Source of the DNA: Phallusia mammillata
Lineage: Eukaryota > Chordata > Ascidiacea > Phlebobranchia > Ascidiidae
DNA: 64,000 nucleotides
Assembly (NCBI GenBank): GCA_003260075.1
Contig: QLIY01000825.1
Span: 1 to 64,000 of the forward strand
Direction of reading: 5' to 3'
Position 1 is the first letter of the stretch. Each line of letters starts with the position of its first letter. Of the stretch, positions 1 to 13,300 are shown piece after piece. The translations under genes were made by a program, and so were the position numbers. The notes beneath the pieces were generated by a model. That model saw nothing but the letters and a program-made list of their open reading frames with translations. It was not told the origin of the DNA and ran no database searches.

Positions 1-599
1 TTTTTGTAATGTAAAAGATGGTGGGTTCATGGGTTGGAGAAAATACACAGGATTCGACAGTCTTTCTGTCAGATTTATATTTAATACTACTTTCCGATCA
101 GAGAAACATACGAATGCTAATTTAGTATAAGCACAACTAAACAAGACACTTGCTATTAAGACTAAACTAGTATTTGATTTGAACTTCCTGAAGCCCAGAA
201 ACCACTTTAGAGCATTTTTTAACCTGGGTTCAATCAAGCACAGCGGATTCGGTAAAAGTCATCCTGTTCGAATGGTTGGATATCATAAACCGAAGGGTTG
301 GTCAAAGATAAGAACATTTTAAGAGTGTTCGTATAGGTTTAGAAGCGCATAGATACCACCATTAGAACACTAACGCATTGTAATGACGGTGTAGCTGCAG
401 CGCGTTTTGGCTCTCATCCACCAATTGTGCCCGACACTTTTATGCGCTCCATAACGTTTTAACGTTGCACAGCTATTTCCGGCTTAGTGATTGTTTAGTG
501 CAACTGTGTCGCTATGTCGTCTTTCACCAAGCGAAATAAACTCAACTCAACTCATCATCTCGGGCTTGTAATTTCAATAACTCATCACTGTATGCTCAG

Positions 600-3482
600 C
601 GATCACCAAAGTCAGCCACGACACACTCTCCGAAACTGAAGTCACGTGTGATGGAGCAAAATGTTACAAGCGTGACGTCACTTACAATGCAAACATGAAT
701 CAGATCGTGGCTTTGATCGACGTTTCATCTGAATGCCAACAGTACATCAAGGTGAGACACAGTTTTGCATGTTGTTTCAGAATTTGATTTAAAGTACAAA
801 TTCCGATATACTTCCAATATTTATATCTGGGTCGGGCGCTGCGAATCATTCGTCGAATAAGTTTCTTCCAAAATCTGTAGGTTTGTATATCACGGTTTCT
901 TTACGTGGTAGATGCCCATTTCTGTATGTTTTGCAAAATTAGGAAGATCGCCCATATTTCAGATCCAAAAAACCCAGACTGTGTGGGTGAAAAGGCCTCT
1001 TACTGTAAATAATTTAAAGAAAAACATTGGAATGTTCTGTTTTAGAGTTTGAGGACTTTTTACGTCTAAACTTGACTGGTCTCAACAACGTAGCCCAACA
1101 GTCTCGAATGCCAAATGCGCCAACCTCACCCTATAATGTGAGTCCCTGCCTCATAACACTTTAAGTAACGGTGTAGCTGCAGCGCTTCTACCATCTATCC
1201 ACCAACTTTGTCGCGCTTTTTAATTTTGAACGTTGCCCAGCTTATTCCGGCTTGGTGAATATTTTAGTGCAATTGTGCTGCTACGATTTAGCCCGGCGAA
1301 ATAAACTCAATTTAGCGTTACTAGCAGTACAAAGCAAAACAATGTAAAAACAAATACGCAATTCCCCCCCCCCCTCATTGACATGTAATAAAATATGTGA
1401 CCCACTTTGTTTTCTTTTCGAAATATGATCTCATGCATGACCCATTCAACTAAAAAGGTTCGCCATCCCTGCTCTAATGCGATACACTTGTAGTAACGGT
1501 GTAGCTGCAGCGCGTCTACCATCCATCCACCAACTTTGTCGCGCCTTTTAACGTCTGAACATTGCACAGCTATTTCTGGCTTGGTAAACATTTTAGCGCA
1601 ATTGTGCTGCTACGATTTTGCCTGGAGAAATAAACTCAACTCAGCGTTACTATTAGAACAAAGCAAAACAATGTAAAAAGACAAATACGTCCTTTCTTTC
1701 TTAGTATCGATGTGTCGGGAGTGTTCTCCTATGGAACGGAGATCCGTACGCGGCTTGGGTGTCACGTGATGGTGAGGTCATGAAGTACTGGGGAGGATCG
1801 ATCTCAAAGGCGGATTACTACTGTGCATGTGGAGACACGGGTAAAGTATGAACGACTACTACTGTGCTTGTAGAGACACGGGTAAAGTATGAACGACTAC
1901 TACTGTGCTTGTGGAGACACGGGTAAAGTTTGTCACGCAGATTAACAAGATATGGCAAACTCTACTAACACATGAAATCACATCAGACAAAGTTTGCTAA
2001 ACACCAAGGGATGGCACAAAGAGCATTTGTGAGGGCAGAGCTACTAACACAGGAACTCACACTAGAAGTTTGGGAATTTTCGATAGGTGGCGCATCGGAG
2101 CATAGGTGTTTGCAATAGCAATAATTGTAGCTCTACCATTTGCGAGTGTTTAAAAGCAAGTTGTGTAAAAATGGTTACGGTTAGGCCTGTTAGGATTGGG
2201 ATGAGGTTTTACAACAACAATAATAATAATAGCAATAAAACCAACTAAAATAGACAAAGTACTAACGTTAAATTTAGTTCCTAACCTTATCCCAATCTCA
2301 CTGTTAATTTAAATAAGCTGTGCTCTTTGCGCCATGCATCGGTATTTGGCAAGCTTTGTTCGGTGTAAGTTCGTATGTCAAGACTTCTACTGAAAATATA
2401 AGTGTACAAACGTGATGTTTTGTCCTGATTCTTTTCGCTTTAGGAGCCTGTGTTGACCCTAGTTTAAAGTACAACTGTAACAGTGCAAAATAAAGTAGAA
2501 AACCATTTTGCGAACAGCATGTGGATGGTGCAAAATTGCAGAGATCATAACAAGCTTAGATATTTGCATACACTTGTTGAATCATAAAGAAAAAATATAC
2601 TTAGAACAACGGGTTGTTATATTTTCACAGGAACCTGTGTTAAACCTGGTACAAAGTGCAACTGCGACATAAACAAAGGACCAGAAACTTCGGATGAGGG
2701 ATATCTCACCGATAAAAGCAAACTTCCAGTAACAAGATTGATGTTCGGAGACGCAGGGCCCCCCCCCCGTAAAGTTTGTCACGCAGATTAACAAGATATG
2801 GCAAACTCTACTAACATATGAAATCACATCAGACAAAGTTTGCTAAATACCAATAGATGGCGCAAAGAGCATTTGTGAGGGTGGAGCTACTAACACAGAA
2901 ACTCACACCAGGTTTAGGAATTGCGATAAGTGGCGCAACGGAGCATAGGCGTTTGCAATAGCAATAATTGCCACGTAAATTCACAAACCTCTGGTGTGAG
3001 TTCCTGTGTTAGTAGCTCTACCATTTGTGAGTGTTTGAAAGCAAAATTTAGTTACTAACCCTACCCCAGTCTCACTGTTAATTTAAATAACTGTGCTCTT
3101 TGCGCCATGCACTGGTATTTAGCAAGCTTAGTCAGGTGTAAGTTCTTATGTTAAGACTTCTACCGAAGATATAAGAGTGCAAACGTGACGTTTTTTTGTC
3201 CTTTTCTTTTCGCTTTAGGAGCCTGTGTTGACCCTAGTTTAAAGTGCAACTGCGAAAGTGCAAAATAAAGTAGAACAACGGGTTGTTATATTTTAAAAGG
3301 AACCTGTGTTAAACCTGGAACAAAATGTAACTGTGACATAAACAAAGGACCAGAAACATCGGATGAGGGATATCTCACTGATGAAAGCAAACTTCCAGTG
3401 ACCAGATTGATTTTCGGAGACGCGGGAGGCGCCGGGGAGGCTGGATGGCATACACTTGGAAAACTGGAATGCACTGGAACTG
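600..3482 (+). CDS. Gene 0: 3' exons of an upstream CAP/TSR/collagen-type paralogue (fibrinogen/Caspr-like C-terminal domain), partial
   Basis: Three exon types match the C-terminal exons of gene 1. Exon 600-751 (acceptor tgctcag, donor gtgaga) encodes ITKVSHDTLSE through SECQQYIK. Exon 1705-1840 encodes YRCVGS, AWVSRDGEVMKYWGG and CACGDT. The next exon encodes TCVKPGTKCNCDINKG and SDEGYLTDKSKLPVTRL, and is present twice: 2631-2758, cut by a C run, and 3300-3482, complete. The order YIK-YxC, WVSR..YWGG, CACG, CNCD, GxLxxKxxLPV resembles, from memory, the fibrinogen-like segment of contactin-associated (Caspr) proteins, so an extracellular role is likely. The complete last exon ends LECTGTG with a good donor (gtaagt); a final mini-exon near 4236 could supply the stop. 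The N-terminal half lies outside the window. Domain assignment is by eye. Confidence 0.75.
1812..1930 (+). repeat. Three-copy tandem repeat of an exon end and its splice donor (period 41 bp)
   Basis: The last part of the exon ending at 1840, together with its donor GGGTAAAGT, is repeated in tandem three times with a period of 41 bases. The shared core is ACTACTGTGC followed by GGAGACACGGGTAAAGT. Only the first copy is continuous with the upstream exon. The second copy carries a TAG in the exon frame, so using the later donors would truncate the protein. Confidence 0.8.
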
Positions 3483-4159
3483 GTAAGTTTATACTGGAAA
3501 ACTTATTTTCTAGCCCGCATTACCATGCCTGGAATTGTAACCTAAACCTAGGTTTAGCTGAAATAGGATTGGGCCATTTTTCATCTAGTTCAAATGCGGT
3601 TTAGGTGAAAACGGTCCAGTTTTCTATTCATTCAGTGTATGATAAATCTAATTCATACAAGCTCCTGAAAACTTTTAGTAAAAAATCCTGGTGCATCATG
3701 TCACTACAATAATAAGTTTTCCGCATTTCAAGCTTGTTGTGGCATCTAAACCCCCCCCCCTGAATGTTCTGGTTTAATATCTGACACAAAACTGTTATGG
3801 ATATGTAAGTAACCCCCCCCCCAAACTTTTAGTAAAAAATCCTGGTGCATCATGTCACTACAATAATAAGGTTTCCGCATTTCCAGCTTGTTGTGACATC
3901 TAAGCGCTATTTGGGTGATTTTTGTGGTGGGAGACCTGTTACTAACCACTACCAACTTGTTTCGATCTTGACTGACGCTAAAATTCTGGTTCTAACATTT
4001 TGCCGTTTCGTGACTCGTATAAATTCGCTCCATCGACCACCAATTGGTCTTAAACCACCAGTTTAGAAGCACTATCTCAACACGTTTTGGTTAAGTAGTT
4101 CTGCTCTATCATGTTCTTGCATCCAGGACGTGGTTAATAAAAGTCAACATCACTTTTTG

Positions 4160-5640
4160 GTGAATGTTCTGGTTTAATATCTGACACAAAACTGTTATGG
4201 ATATGTAATCCCAATTTATCTGGTTGTTTTTCAGCATAAAGATCCCATGGTCCCAAGCGAAATGATGATTGTGGAAACGTTTTATTGTTTGACATATCCA
4301 TTATATCTTCTTATCCATATATTGCATCAAATATACACACCTACTGAGCATTCTATTGGTGATTTGTGTGGAAGGAACTGAGGGTAGAATCACGAAGTTG
4401 TCTTACATTCCAAAAATTGTAAATGTCAAATTGACGAAGAAATAGTGAAACGTTTTAGTCGTGAAAAGCTAAGAAATGTCACAGCCAGATGGTGTGACCA
4501 CGTCGAACCCAAGTAAACCTGAATTCATGACAAATAGCCAAAATCTTGCAAACAGTTGCTTGACATTTGGTTCCAGGCGACAAACCGAAAAATAGGATTG
4601 AGGCGAAGTTTTTAAGATTATGTCAGATACAACAAACAAACATGTGATTAAATAGAAAAGACAGAATTATTAGGAAGTCACTATTTGTTGTTTTGACATA
4701 ATTAGATAATTTGTGGAATTGCATACTTTCTACACCAAAACCAAATGCTAACATACTTATATGAGTTTGAAGCAACGGACGATGGAAAGCAACTTACTTT
4801 TGTGCTTGTTCTTGTTTGCTGTGACCCACATAGAAATCGTAACGCCTGAAGGAGCAAGGTGAGACGTGATTTCAAAACTTCGCTGTCGCTGAATGCTTTC
4901 TGTAAAATAGAAAAGTGTCAATCCCCCCCCCCATCTGGTTGTTTTTCAGCATAAAGATCCCATGGTCCCAAGCGAAATGACGATTGTGGAAACGTTTTAT
5001 TGTTTGACATATCCATTATATCATCTAATCCATATATTGCATCAAATATATACACCTACTGAGCATTCTATTGGTGATTTGTGTGGAAGGCATAACATGC
5101 AATGAGAGTAGAATCACGAAGCAGTTTTACTTTCCAGAAATTTAAATGTCAAATTGACGAAGAAATAGTGAAACGTTTTAGTCGTGAAAAGCTAAGAAAT
5201 GTCAGAGACAGAAAGTCTGACCAGGTTGAACCCAAGTAAACCAGACTTCATGACAAATAGCAAAAAATCTTGCAAGCAGTTGCGTGACATTTGGTTTCAG
5301 TCAACAGACCAAAAAATAGGGTTGAGGCGAAGTTTTTAAGATTATGTCAGATAGAACAAACAAACATGTGATTAAATAGAATAGACAAAAAAATTAAGAT
5401 GTCATCGTTTGTTGTTTCGATATAATTAGATAATTTATGAAATTGCATACTTTCTACACCAAAAGCAAATGCTTACATACTAATATGAGTTTAAAGCATC
5501 GAACGGTGGAAAGCAACTTACTTTTGTGTTTGTTCTTGTTTGCTATGACCCACATAGAAATCGTAACGCCTCAAGTAGCAAGGTAAGACGTATTTTCAAA
5601 ACTTCGCTGCCGCTGAATGCTTTCTGTAAAGTAGACCAGT
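4160..5640. repeat. Near-identical duplicated block around a C run (4160-4922 and 4933-5640)
   Basis: About 700 bp containing the end of gene 0, the intergenic spacer and exon 1 of gene 1 occurs twice in direct orientation with scattered substitutions and small indels. A 10-base C run at 4923-4932 separates the copies. Both copies of exon 1 (4761-4858 and 5485-5582) are open and encode signal peptides differing at a few residues. The level of difference and the C run between them suggest two haplotypes left unmerged at a gap rather than a true tandem duplication. Confidence 0.7.
4236..4240 (+). other. Possible terminal mini-exon of gene 0 (stop codon)
   Basis: After the pyrimidine-rich acceptor TGGTTGTTTTTCAG the sequence reads CATAA. 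Joined to the phase-1 donor at 3482 this gives GCA TAA, ending the protein ...LECTGTA-stop. The same acceptor and CATAA recur after a C run near 4950, which is probably the other haplotype. Inferred from splice phase only. Confidence 0.35.
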
Positions 5641-7312
5641 GTCAACTTTTTTGATCGATATAAAAGTTTGCACAGGATCTATTCCTGTCGGCGAACCAGG
5701 TTTTCGGCTTCACCTTTGGAGCTAGGGTATTAAATTCGGGCCTGCTTACAACTGTGACAATGACAATAAAGCAATGCTTCCGTTTCAGTTCTTTGGTGTG
5801 AGGAGTATTTTTACAGTCTGGTTAAATACAGTTCATGCACGTAAAATTCTAAAGTTTCTCCCCCCCCCCCCCCCCCCCCCCCCCACGAAAACTATTTTGA
5901 ACAACTTATATGACATGCAGGTCGGCGGTCGTAGCGTCCCATCAAGGGTATAAAACCTCAGGAAGTCGGGCAATTACGTCGTTTCCACTTACAAGTAAGT
6001 TAAGAAATACTATAAAATGCTACTTAGATCGGCTACAAAAGCATACTGTAGTGTAGTTTAAGTCTTGGCAGTCGATGGTCTAAAACAGAGCTTCCCAAAT
6101 CTGGGGCCGGTACCCAAAACAGAAGTAAAAAATGTTTAAAAACAATTCAATGGTCGTTTTAAAGCCGTGAAGGTTACTAATAATAATTTCAGTTTGTTTG
6201 GTTTACCAAAAGTGTATGATCAGTTTCAATATTGAATCATGTCACATAACTTATACAGCAGTTTAAACCTTTCGCAGATTCGCTCAAGACCGCAATAGTG
6301 GACCTTCACAACTCAGCACGAAGTTCAGCAAAGCCTCCAGCTGCTAGCATGAGAAAAATCACATGGGATGACAGACTTGAAACGATTGCTGCCGATTACG
6401 CAAACAACTGCACGTTTGGTGCCCAAATGGTCAATAAACGTTGTTAAACAAAATTGGCATACAAAAGTTCACCCCCCCCCCCCAGACTTGAAACGATTGC
6501 TGCCGATTACGCAAACAACTGCACGTTTGGTCCCCAAAAGGTCAATAAACGTTGTTAAACAAAATTGGCATACAAAAGTTCACCAGCTCTGCGTGGGTAG
6601 TTGATTTCTTTACATCACAAAATAGTTGAAAATTGTCGATCAATTTTGCGGAAAAAAATCTTCCTAACTACAAAGTTTGGTGAAAGGGTGCAAAACTTGT
6701 GGCCGTGTACAAAGGAATTTATATGCATGTAATGGTTTGCTAGACCTTTGACTTTTTAAATCGGTATGTGAAGGGTTTAAGATTAAGTTAAGATGTGGGA
6801 CTTTTGCAGGCTCACTATGTAGAAACAATGCGAAATAAACAAGTAAAACAAAGCATAATAATAAAAATTGTGACGTAAAAACTGGACTTGGTAAACCAAT
6901 ATAACTGGACTTGGTAAACCAATTGTTCCGATTTGTATTTACATCTTGTAGAAACGGTTGAATGGCTTTGGTTTAGTGGGAATTAATCATTACGTGTCCC
7001 AACAAATTCCATACAGCGATCAATATGCGCTAGACGGCATCAGCAGATGGCTGGATGAAAAACAATTTTTCGAGGACAAATCTTTCTTTGTTAAATGTAT
7101 CCCCTTTGCCCCCCCCCCGCGCTAGACGGCATCAGCAGATGGCTGGATGAAAAACAATTTTTCGAGCACAAATCTTTCTTTGTTGAATGTAAACCCTTTA
7201 CCCCCCCCCCGGGTTTAAGATTAAGTTAAGATGTGGGACTTTTGCAGGCTCACTATGTGGAAACAATGTGAAATAAACAAGTAAAACAAAGCATAATAAT
7301 AGAAATTGTAAC

Positions 7313-7374
<62 letters not shown>

Positions 7375-10300
7375 TTTAAACACACGCCATATTAGAGTTT
7401 TTGTGCGGCCGACATTTTATAATTTTAAGTTACGTATTTTACTGGATTAGTGAAAGTGCCCAATTGATGAGTGAACATGATACATTGACTGCTTTTGTGA
7501 TTGCTGCATTTCTGTGGGTCATTTTTTAGCACAGCTGTTTTTGTACAATTGACCTATATTTTTGTTAGAGTTTGAGACCCTTACTGTACAGTCTTACAGT
7601 TTCAAAAACATGGATAGTGATTCAATTATGATAAACAAGAGAGGGGTAAACGCTGATCTAGCGTAATGACTCTACTTCCCAAATATTTTCAGATTATGAC
7701 GGCCGAAGCATTCAAGGTTGCCTGCGGAATAAGCAAATGTTTGGGTGTTTATGTGCGCTCAGATACGTGGGAAAATGCAACGATTATGGCTTGCTTTTAT
7801 GTCACTGGAGTAGAAGATCGAACGTGGTAAAGCGAACTGCATAACCAATTTTAAATACACGACATCTTGTTTAACTTTGACGTTGGGATTAAAATACACA
7901 ATAAAAGTTATGGTTTTAGGCCATAACTTATCATTTCGCTAACCATAGTCAACACTCAAAAACACTTATTTTTTTTTATCTCAGGCGACCGTACGCTATG
8001 GGAAAAGTTTGTAGTAACTGCCACGAGACAGATACTTGCGTCAACAATCTTTGTACCAATCCAGCACGAGATTTATCCACAAGGCCAGGTTGGTAAAATG
8101 ATTACAACAACCTATAAAATAAATTGCAATACAAAAATGTCTTTATCTAAAAACAACAAACATAGATTCATTTTTTTGTAGTTGCTGTGTATTCACAGTG
8201 GTCGCAGTGGTCAAAATGTTCACTAACATGTGACTATGGTGTTCGTTACAAAACTCGCTGGTGTAGTACATTTATTGATGAAAATTGTGATGGACTTTCA
8301 TGGAAATATGAATCTAACTGCTCGAAACATATCCCATGTCCAACGAAAACCAGATACAGATTATACAATCCATCAAGTACGAGACAACTTTAATTGTATT
8401 TTTATATTTTGCTGTAAACAAAAATTGATTCTAGGATTAACGGAATGGTCAAACTGGTCGCGATGTTCTGTAACATGTGGTTCGGGTTTGCAGTCACGAA
8501 ACCGTAGCTGCATTCCTCCTCCCCCATACTACACACATTCTTGTAGTGGGAACAAAAGACAACAGCAAGAGTGTGAGGAAGCAATATGTCCAGTAATACC
8601 AACAAGAAGTAGGTGTAAACAACAGCCACTAACAGTGTTACCTGATCAAAATTGAAGTTAGTTAATATTTAAGTTTTTTAACTGACACCCAGTTTCACTG
8701 TCGAGTTTTGCATGACGTTCACATTGCATTTCTGTTTTAAAAGCCTATTTTACAAACTGGATCGAAAAACACTCCTTAGCAGACAGTTATTGTTGTAATC
8801 GTATGCGCAAGAGGTTAGCCGTTAAGCTGAAACTATGGTTTATACATGCAAAATGGAGAAAAGGAACCAAGTGACGCAAGCGGTGACGTTAAAAAACAGG
8901 TTGCGCAAGAGAATGTAGTTTGTGTCATTTTTAAGTTTCAATCTATTTTGTTATAAAAGGTAAAAATGTATAGAGATGGCTGATGTTCATTACCGCTGAC
9001 TTGGTAAAGGTTGACTCCTAAACTCATTTTGTGTTGGCCAAACCGTTCAAGTTTGCCTGTAAACAAAGCAAATTTTGGTTGAGTGTGTCAAAACAGGCAT
9101 TATTTAGGTTGGAGCTCGTGGTGGAACTGGGGATCTTGTTCTGTCACATGTGGATCTGGAACTCAGAAAAGAACTCGCTTTTGTCTTCCAGGAAATGGGA
9201 CATCGTGTCTAGGTTCTTCAAATGACAGAAAAACTTGCACGAGACCAACCTGTCCAAGTAAGAACAACAAGCTGATGTGGGCCTTGCGACCGACTACGAC
9301 TAACGGAAACTATAGCTTCATATTAATATATTAATATGTACATGGAAATTGTTTGACAGTTTGTTGGTAAAGAAATTGTCACAGCAGACAAGTGCAAACG
9401 ATATCAAGAGTGGCATAACTTAGGTGTTAGTTTGTCCATCAACGCAATATACTAAGATAGTGTAAGCTGCAAAACAAATTGACAATTTCCTACAGCTTCA
9501 TTAAATTGGAGCCGGTGGAGTCGTTGTTCAATGACTTGCGGAAGAGGACAACAACAACAAACCAGATCATGTAGCAGCGGAAGGGATAGCGATTGTTCCG
9601 GGTTGAAAAGAAAAACTAGATTATGCACTTTGGCCGCTTGTACAACATCAAGTAAGGATACAAAATTCTACTCAAGCTACAAAGTCCTGTATATAGGATG
9701 AAGTGACGCCTTAATCATTACAGTTTACAACAAAGTCTTGAATTTACTTTGCTGTGGTAACTAAATCACAAGCCAACAACCCTTTCCCCTCCCCGGTAAG
9801 CTGGGTTGCCATACCGTTTTTATTTCTAAGGTTTGTCCTTATTTTGAAGGGCAATGTTCAATTGCCTTTGGTAATTACGAGTCAGATCAAGTAATACCAA
9901 ACCTAGACCTGGGCTGTTGTGAGATGCACGAAGTATTTTTACGAACAAAGAGTTGCTGAAACGGATTGTTTCTGGCAAAAATATGGCGTGCAATATGACA
10001 TGGCTCATATAAATGATCATATTTGTTCAAAAACGTTTGTTTCGTTTCGTATAAAAATTAAATTTTTCGATTGTCCTTTTTTTGAGTCCATGTCAATGGC
10101 AACCCTGCCCATAAGGTATGTCTTCACAATAAAAACATTTTTCACACTTAATTTTAATTTCAGGATGGGGATCATGGAGTACTTGGAGTAATTGTTCACA
10201 GTGGTGCGGATGGGGCGGTCAAGCCAGGAATCGAACCTGCAACCTTGGCAACATCGGGCCAACCTGTCGGGGTCAATCGGCACAAATGACATTTTGTAAA

Positions 10301-13300
10301 CCACGAAACTGTTGTAAGTTAACAAAATAAGCTGAAATCAAAAAGTAGTTTTCTTTTTACAAATAAAAAGCAGGATCTTTAAAATATATTAAATCAATCA
10401 TAAACACTTAAATTTAAAATGGGGAAACCAGATTGTGAACAATACAGGGTGGCGATCCTGACAAAGTTAATATCTAACACATCTTTTTAATATAAACTAA
10501 GTAAAAGAAAACTTTTAAAATCGAGATTAAAAAGCCACCGTATAACGTCAACAAAAACGAGAAATAAAAAAATAAACTATTTCAGATTAACATGTCTTAT
10601 TAACTGACTGGATCTATAAAAAGAAAGAAATTTTCCAATATACGTTTGTTCTTTTAGCATTTTTCGGATGGGGAACCTGGACCAGGTGCGTGACGAGGAG
10701 GGGACTGAATAAGAGATCAAGAAGTAGAAGATGCAGCACTGGGAGGTGGATGGATTGTAAGGAAAAGACATGGGAATCGGAGTCCTGCAATAATGAAGCT
10801 AGCAGTACGAGTAACAACAATCTCGAACGAGAGATATAACAAACATTTGTAGTTTTTGTAAATGTACCTGCGCTGGTTTTTAGTGAGCAATAATTAATTA
10901 GCATGGAAGGAACATAGAAACGTAAAAATATCTAATTGTTTTTACATGAACAAACGAACGGCTCCTGTATTGCATTCATCGTTAAAACTTCTCCATATTG
11001 TATTGACATTAATAGTATGTTTTGCGTTACCCATTTCTTTTTTTTTTGTCCACATGCTGTTCAAATGTCAAAACTTCTACTACAAACCTCCAAAGGTATC
11101 TTACGTGCTGATAAATTAGGAAGCCACATTGTGGCAAAGGTAGAATGAATTGTTCTTAACCTCGCTTCGCAATACATATATGTTGCCTACTGCACAAAAA
11201 CAGCCTAATTCTAATTACACAAAACGTTTTAACCTTTGAGGCAAGGCATTTGTAATCGTTGATCTGCCAAAACCTAATGCAACTTTGTTTGTGTTTGGCG
11301 AACGACTACTTATCACATGTCACATGGATTATTGTTTCAGAAGTTGACGTTTTTAGATTCGAACCTCACCCAACGGTTTAAAACTGTTTCTGCATCGTCC
11401 CCTTTTACCTCAAACACTTTTCGAAAAAAAACAACTTTTGTCGAACAATAATTTGACAAATTGTGTGACTAAAGATCGTCCCAACCACATTATTGCAAAA
11501 GCCACAGGTGGTTAGTATGAGGACGGTACTGTTTTACAGCTTTAAGCACATGGAGCCGATGGAGCAGTTGTTCAGTAACTTGCGGAAGAGGACAACAACA
11601 ACAAACCAGATCATGCAGCAGCGGAAGGGATAGCGATTGTTCCGGGTTGAAGAGAAGAATCAAATATTGTACATTGACCGCTTGCACAACATCAAGTAAG
11701 GACACAAAAGCATCTTGAGTAAAAATCTGCTTAACGTTAGGACATGCTGGGTCGTATTTTTGCCTTTACTTTTTTTAACAGTATTGTTGCCTTTACTTCT
11801 TTAACAGCACAGCATTTTTGACAAATTGACTTTACACAAGGTTGTACAGCAGTGGCCTTTACTATTTCTGTTTACTCCTTACCATTTCATTGTATTATTT
11901 CATACCATTTCATGAGCGATAATTCCGTGGAAGTTGGCAAAACAAAATTGTAGTTTAGCACTGGTTTTGGCATTGAAAGATAAGGTCGACACATAGTTGC
12001 TTACAGTGCACAAAATTGCCCATCGCTTTTATATTTGTAAGGTGGACAATCCAAGTAAAAAAGTTACTCCTCAGAGAGAAAACTACTGGTAGTAAAGTGA
12101 TGTTTTCATTGTCCGGCATTGCGTATACGGGGCCTACAAATCAAAGACTAAATTTACATTCTAGTTTGTTATATATTTACTGCATATCAATCCATTGTCA
12201 CAAGTCACCGTGTAATCATGTTAGGTTGGACCCAATGGACCATCTGGACGTCCTGTACCAAAACATGTGGCAAAGGAAATCGTCAAAGAACGAGAACTTG
12301 TACCAAAGGCAACAGTGGTCCAACTTGTGTTGGGCAGGGGACAGCAACAATGGCCTGTAATTCAAGGGTTTGTCCAAGTGAGTATGGCGTTGTGTGTTTA
12401 TTTATTGACAATGTTAGCAACAATACCAATTACAAGGAAGTCCATTTCACACATAGCTTGGAGTCCGTGGGGAACCTGGGGATCTTGTTCTGTCACTTGT
12501 GGATCTGGAACTCAGACAAGATCCCGAACATGTTCTGCAGGAAGCGGACCATCGTGTCCAGGTTCTTCAAGTGATAGAAGGACTTGCACGAGACCAACTT
12601 GTCCAAGTAAGTACAGCAAGCCTGCAAAAATATGCCACCGATGTTTCTGTGCTTCAGGCACATACGACCAATGCTAAATTCCGAACACACTGAAAAGTGA
12701 TTTAGTGGAAACTTGGCTTCAGTCAGAAGACCAATCGACGAAGGGTAAACTTCTATCAGTGCAAGTATTTAAATCGATTTGTGCCCTAGTTCAAAAACGT
12801 TGTTTCATCAAATCTGTTATTTCCAACAACAGTTTTTTGCACCTTTACTATTATGCAAGGGTTACTTTAGTCGGTGACACTGTGAATGAGTTTCAACAAA
12901 TGAAAATATATCAAAGAGCTAACAAACGATTAGGACCACTTCCTTGTAGCTTGGAGTAGCTGGACAACTTGGAGCAGGTGTTCAGTGACGTGCGGAAGTG
13001 GGGAACAAGATCAAACAAAGTATTGCCTCTTTGAAAGGAACGGTGCCTGTCCAGGAAAAGGAAGAAGATCCAGAACCTGCTATCAAACGGCTTGTACAAC
13101 ACCAAGTGCGTAAAGTTTTGTAAGATATGGTTGATATTTTATGATAAATTTATTCAATTAAGTTGTAAGCAATGTAAGGTAATAGGCATCTTGTACAATA
13201 AATATTGCGCTTTAAATTTGCCAGAGTGGAGTCAATGGCAAACTTGGGCAAGCTGTTCCACAACTTGTGGAACAGGAACACAAGACAGGATTCGAACCTG

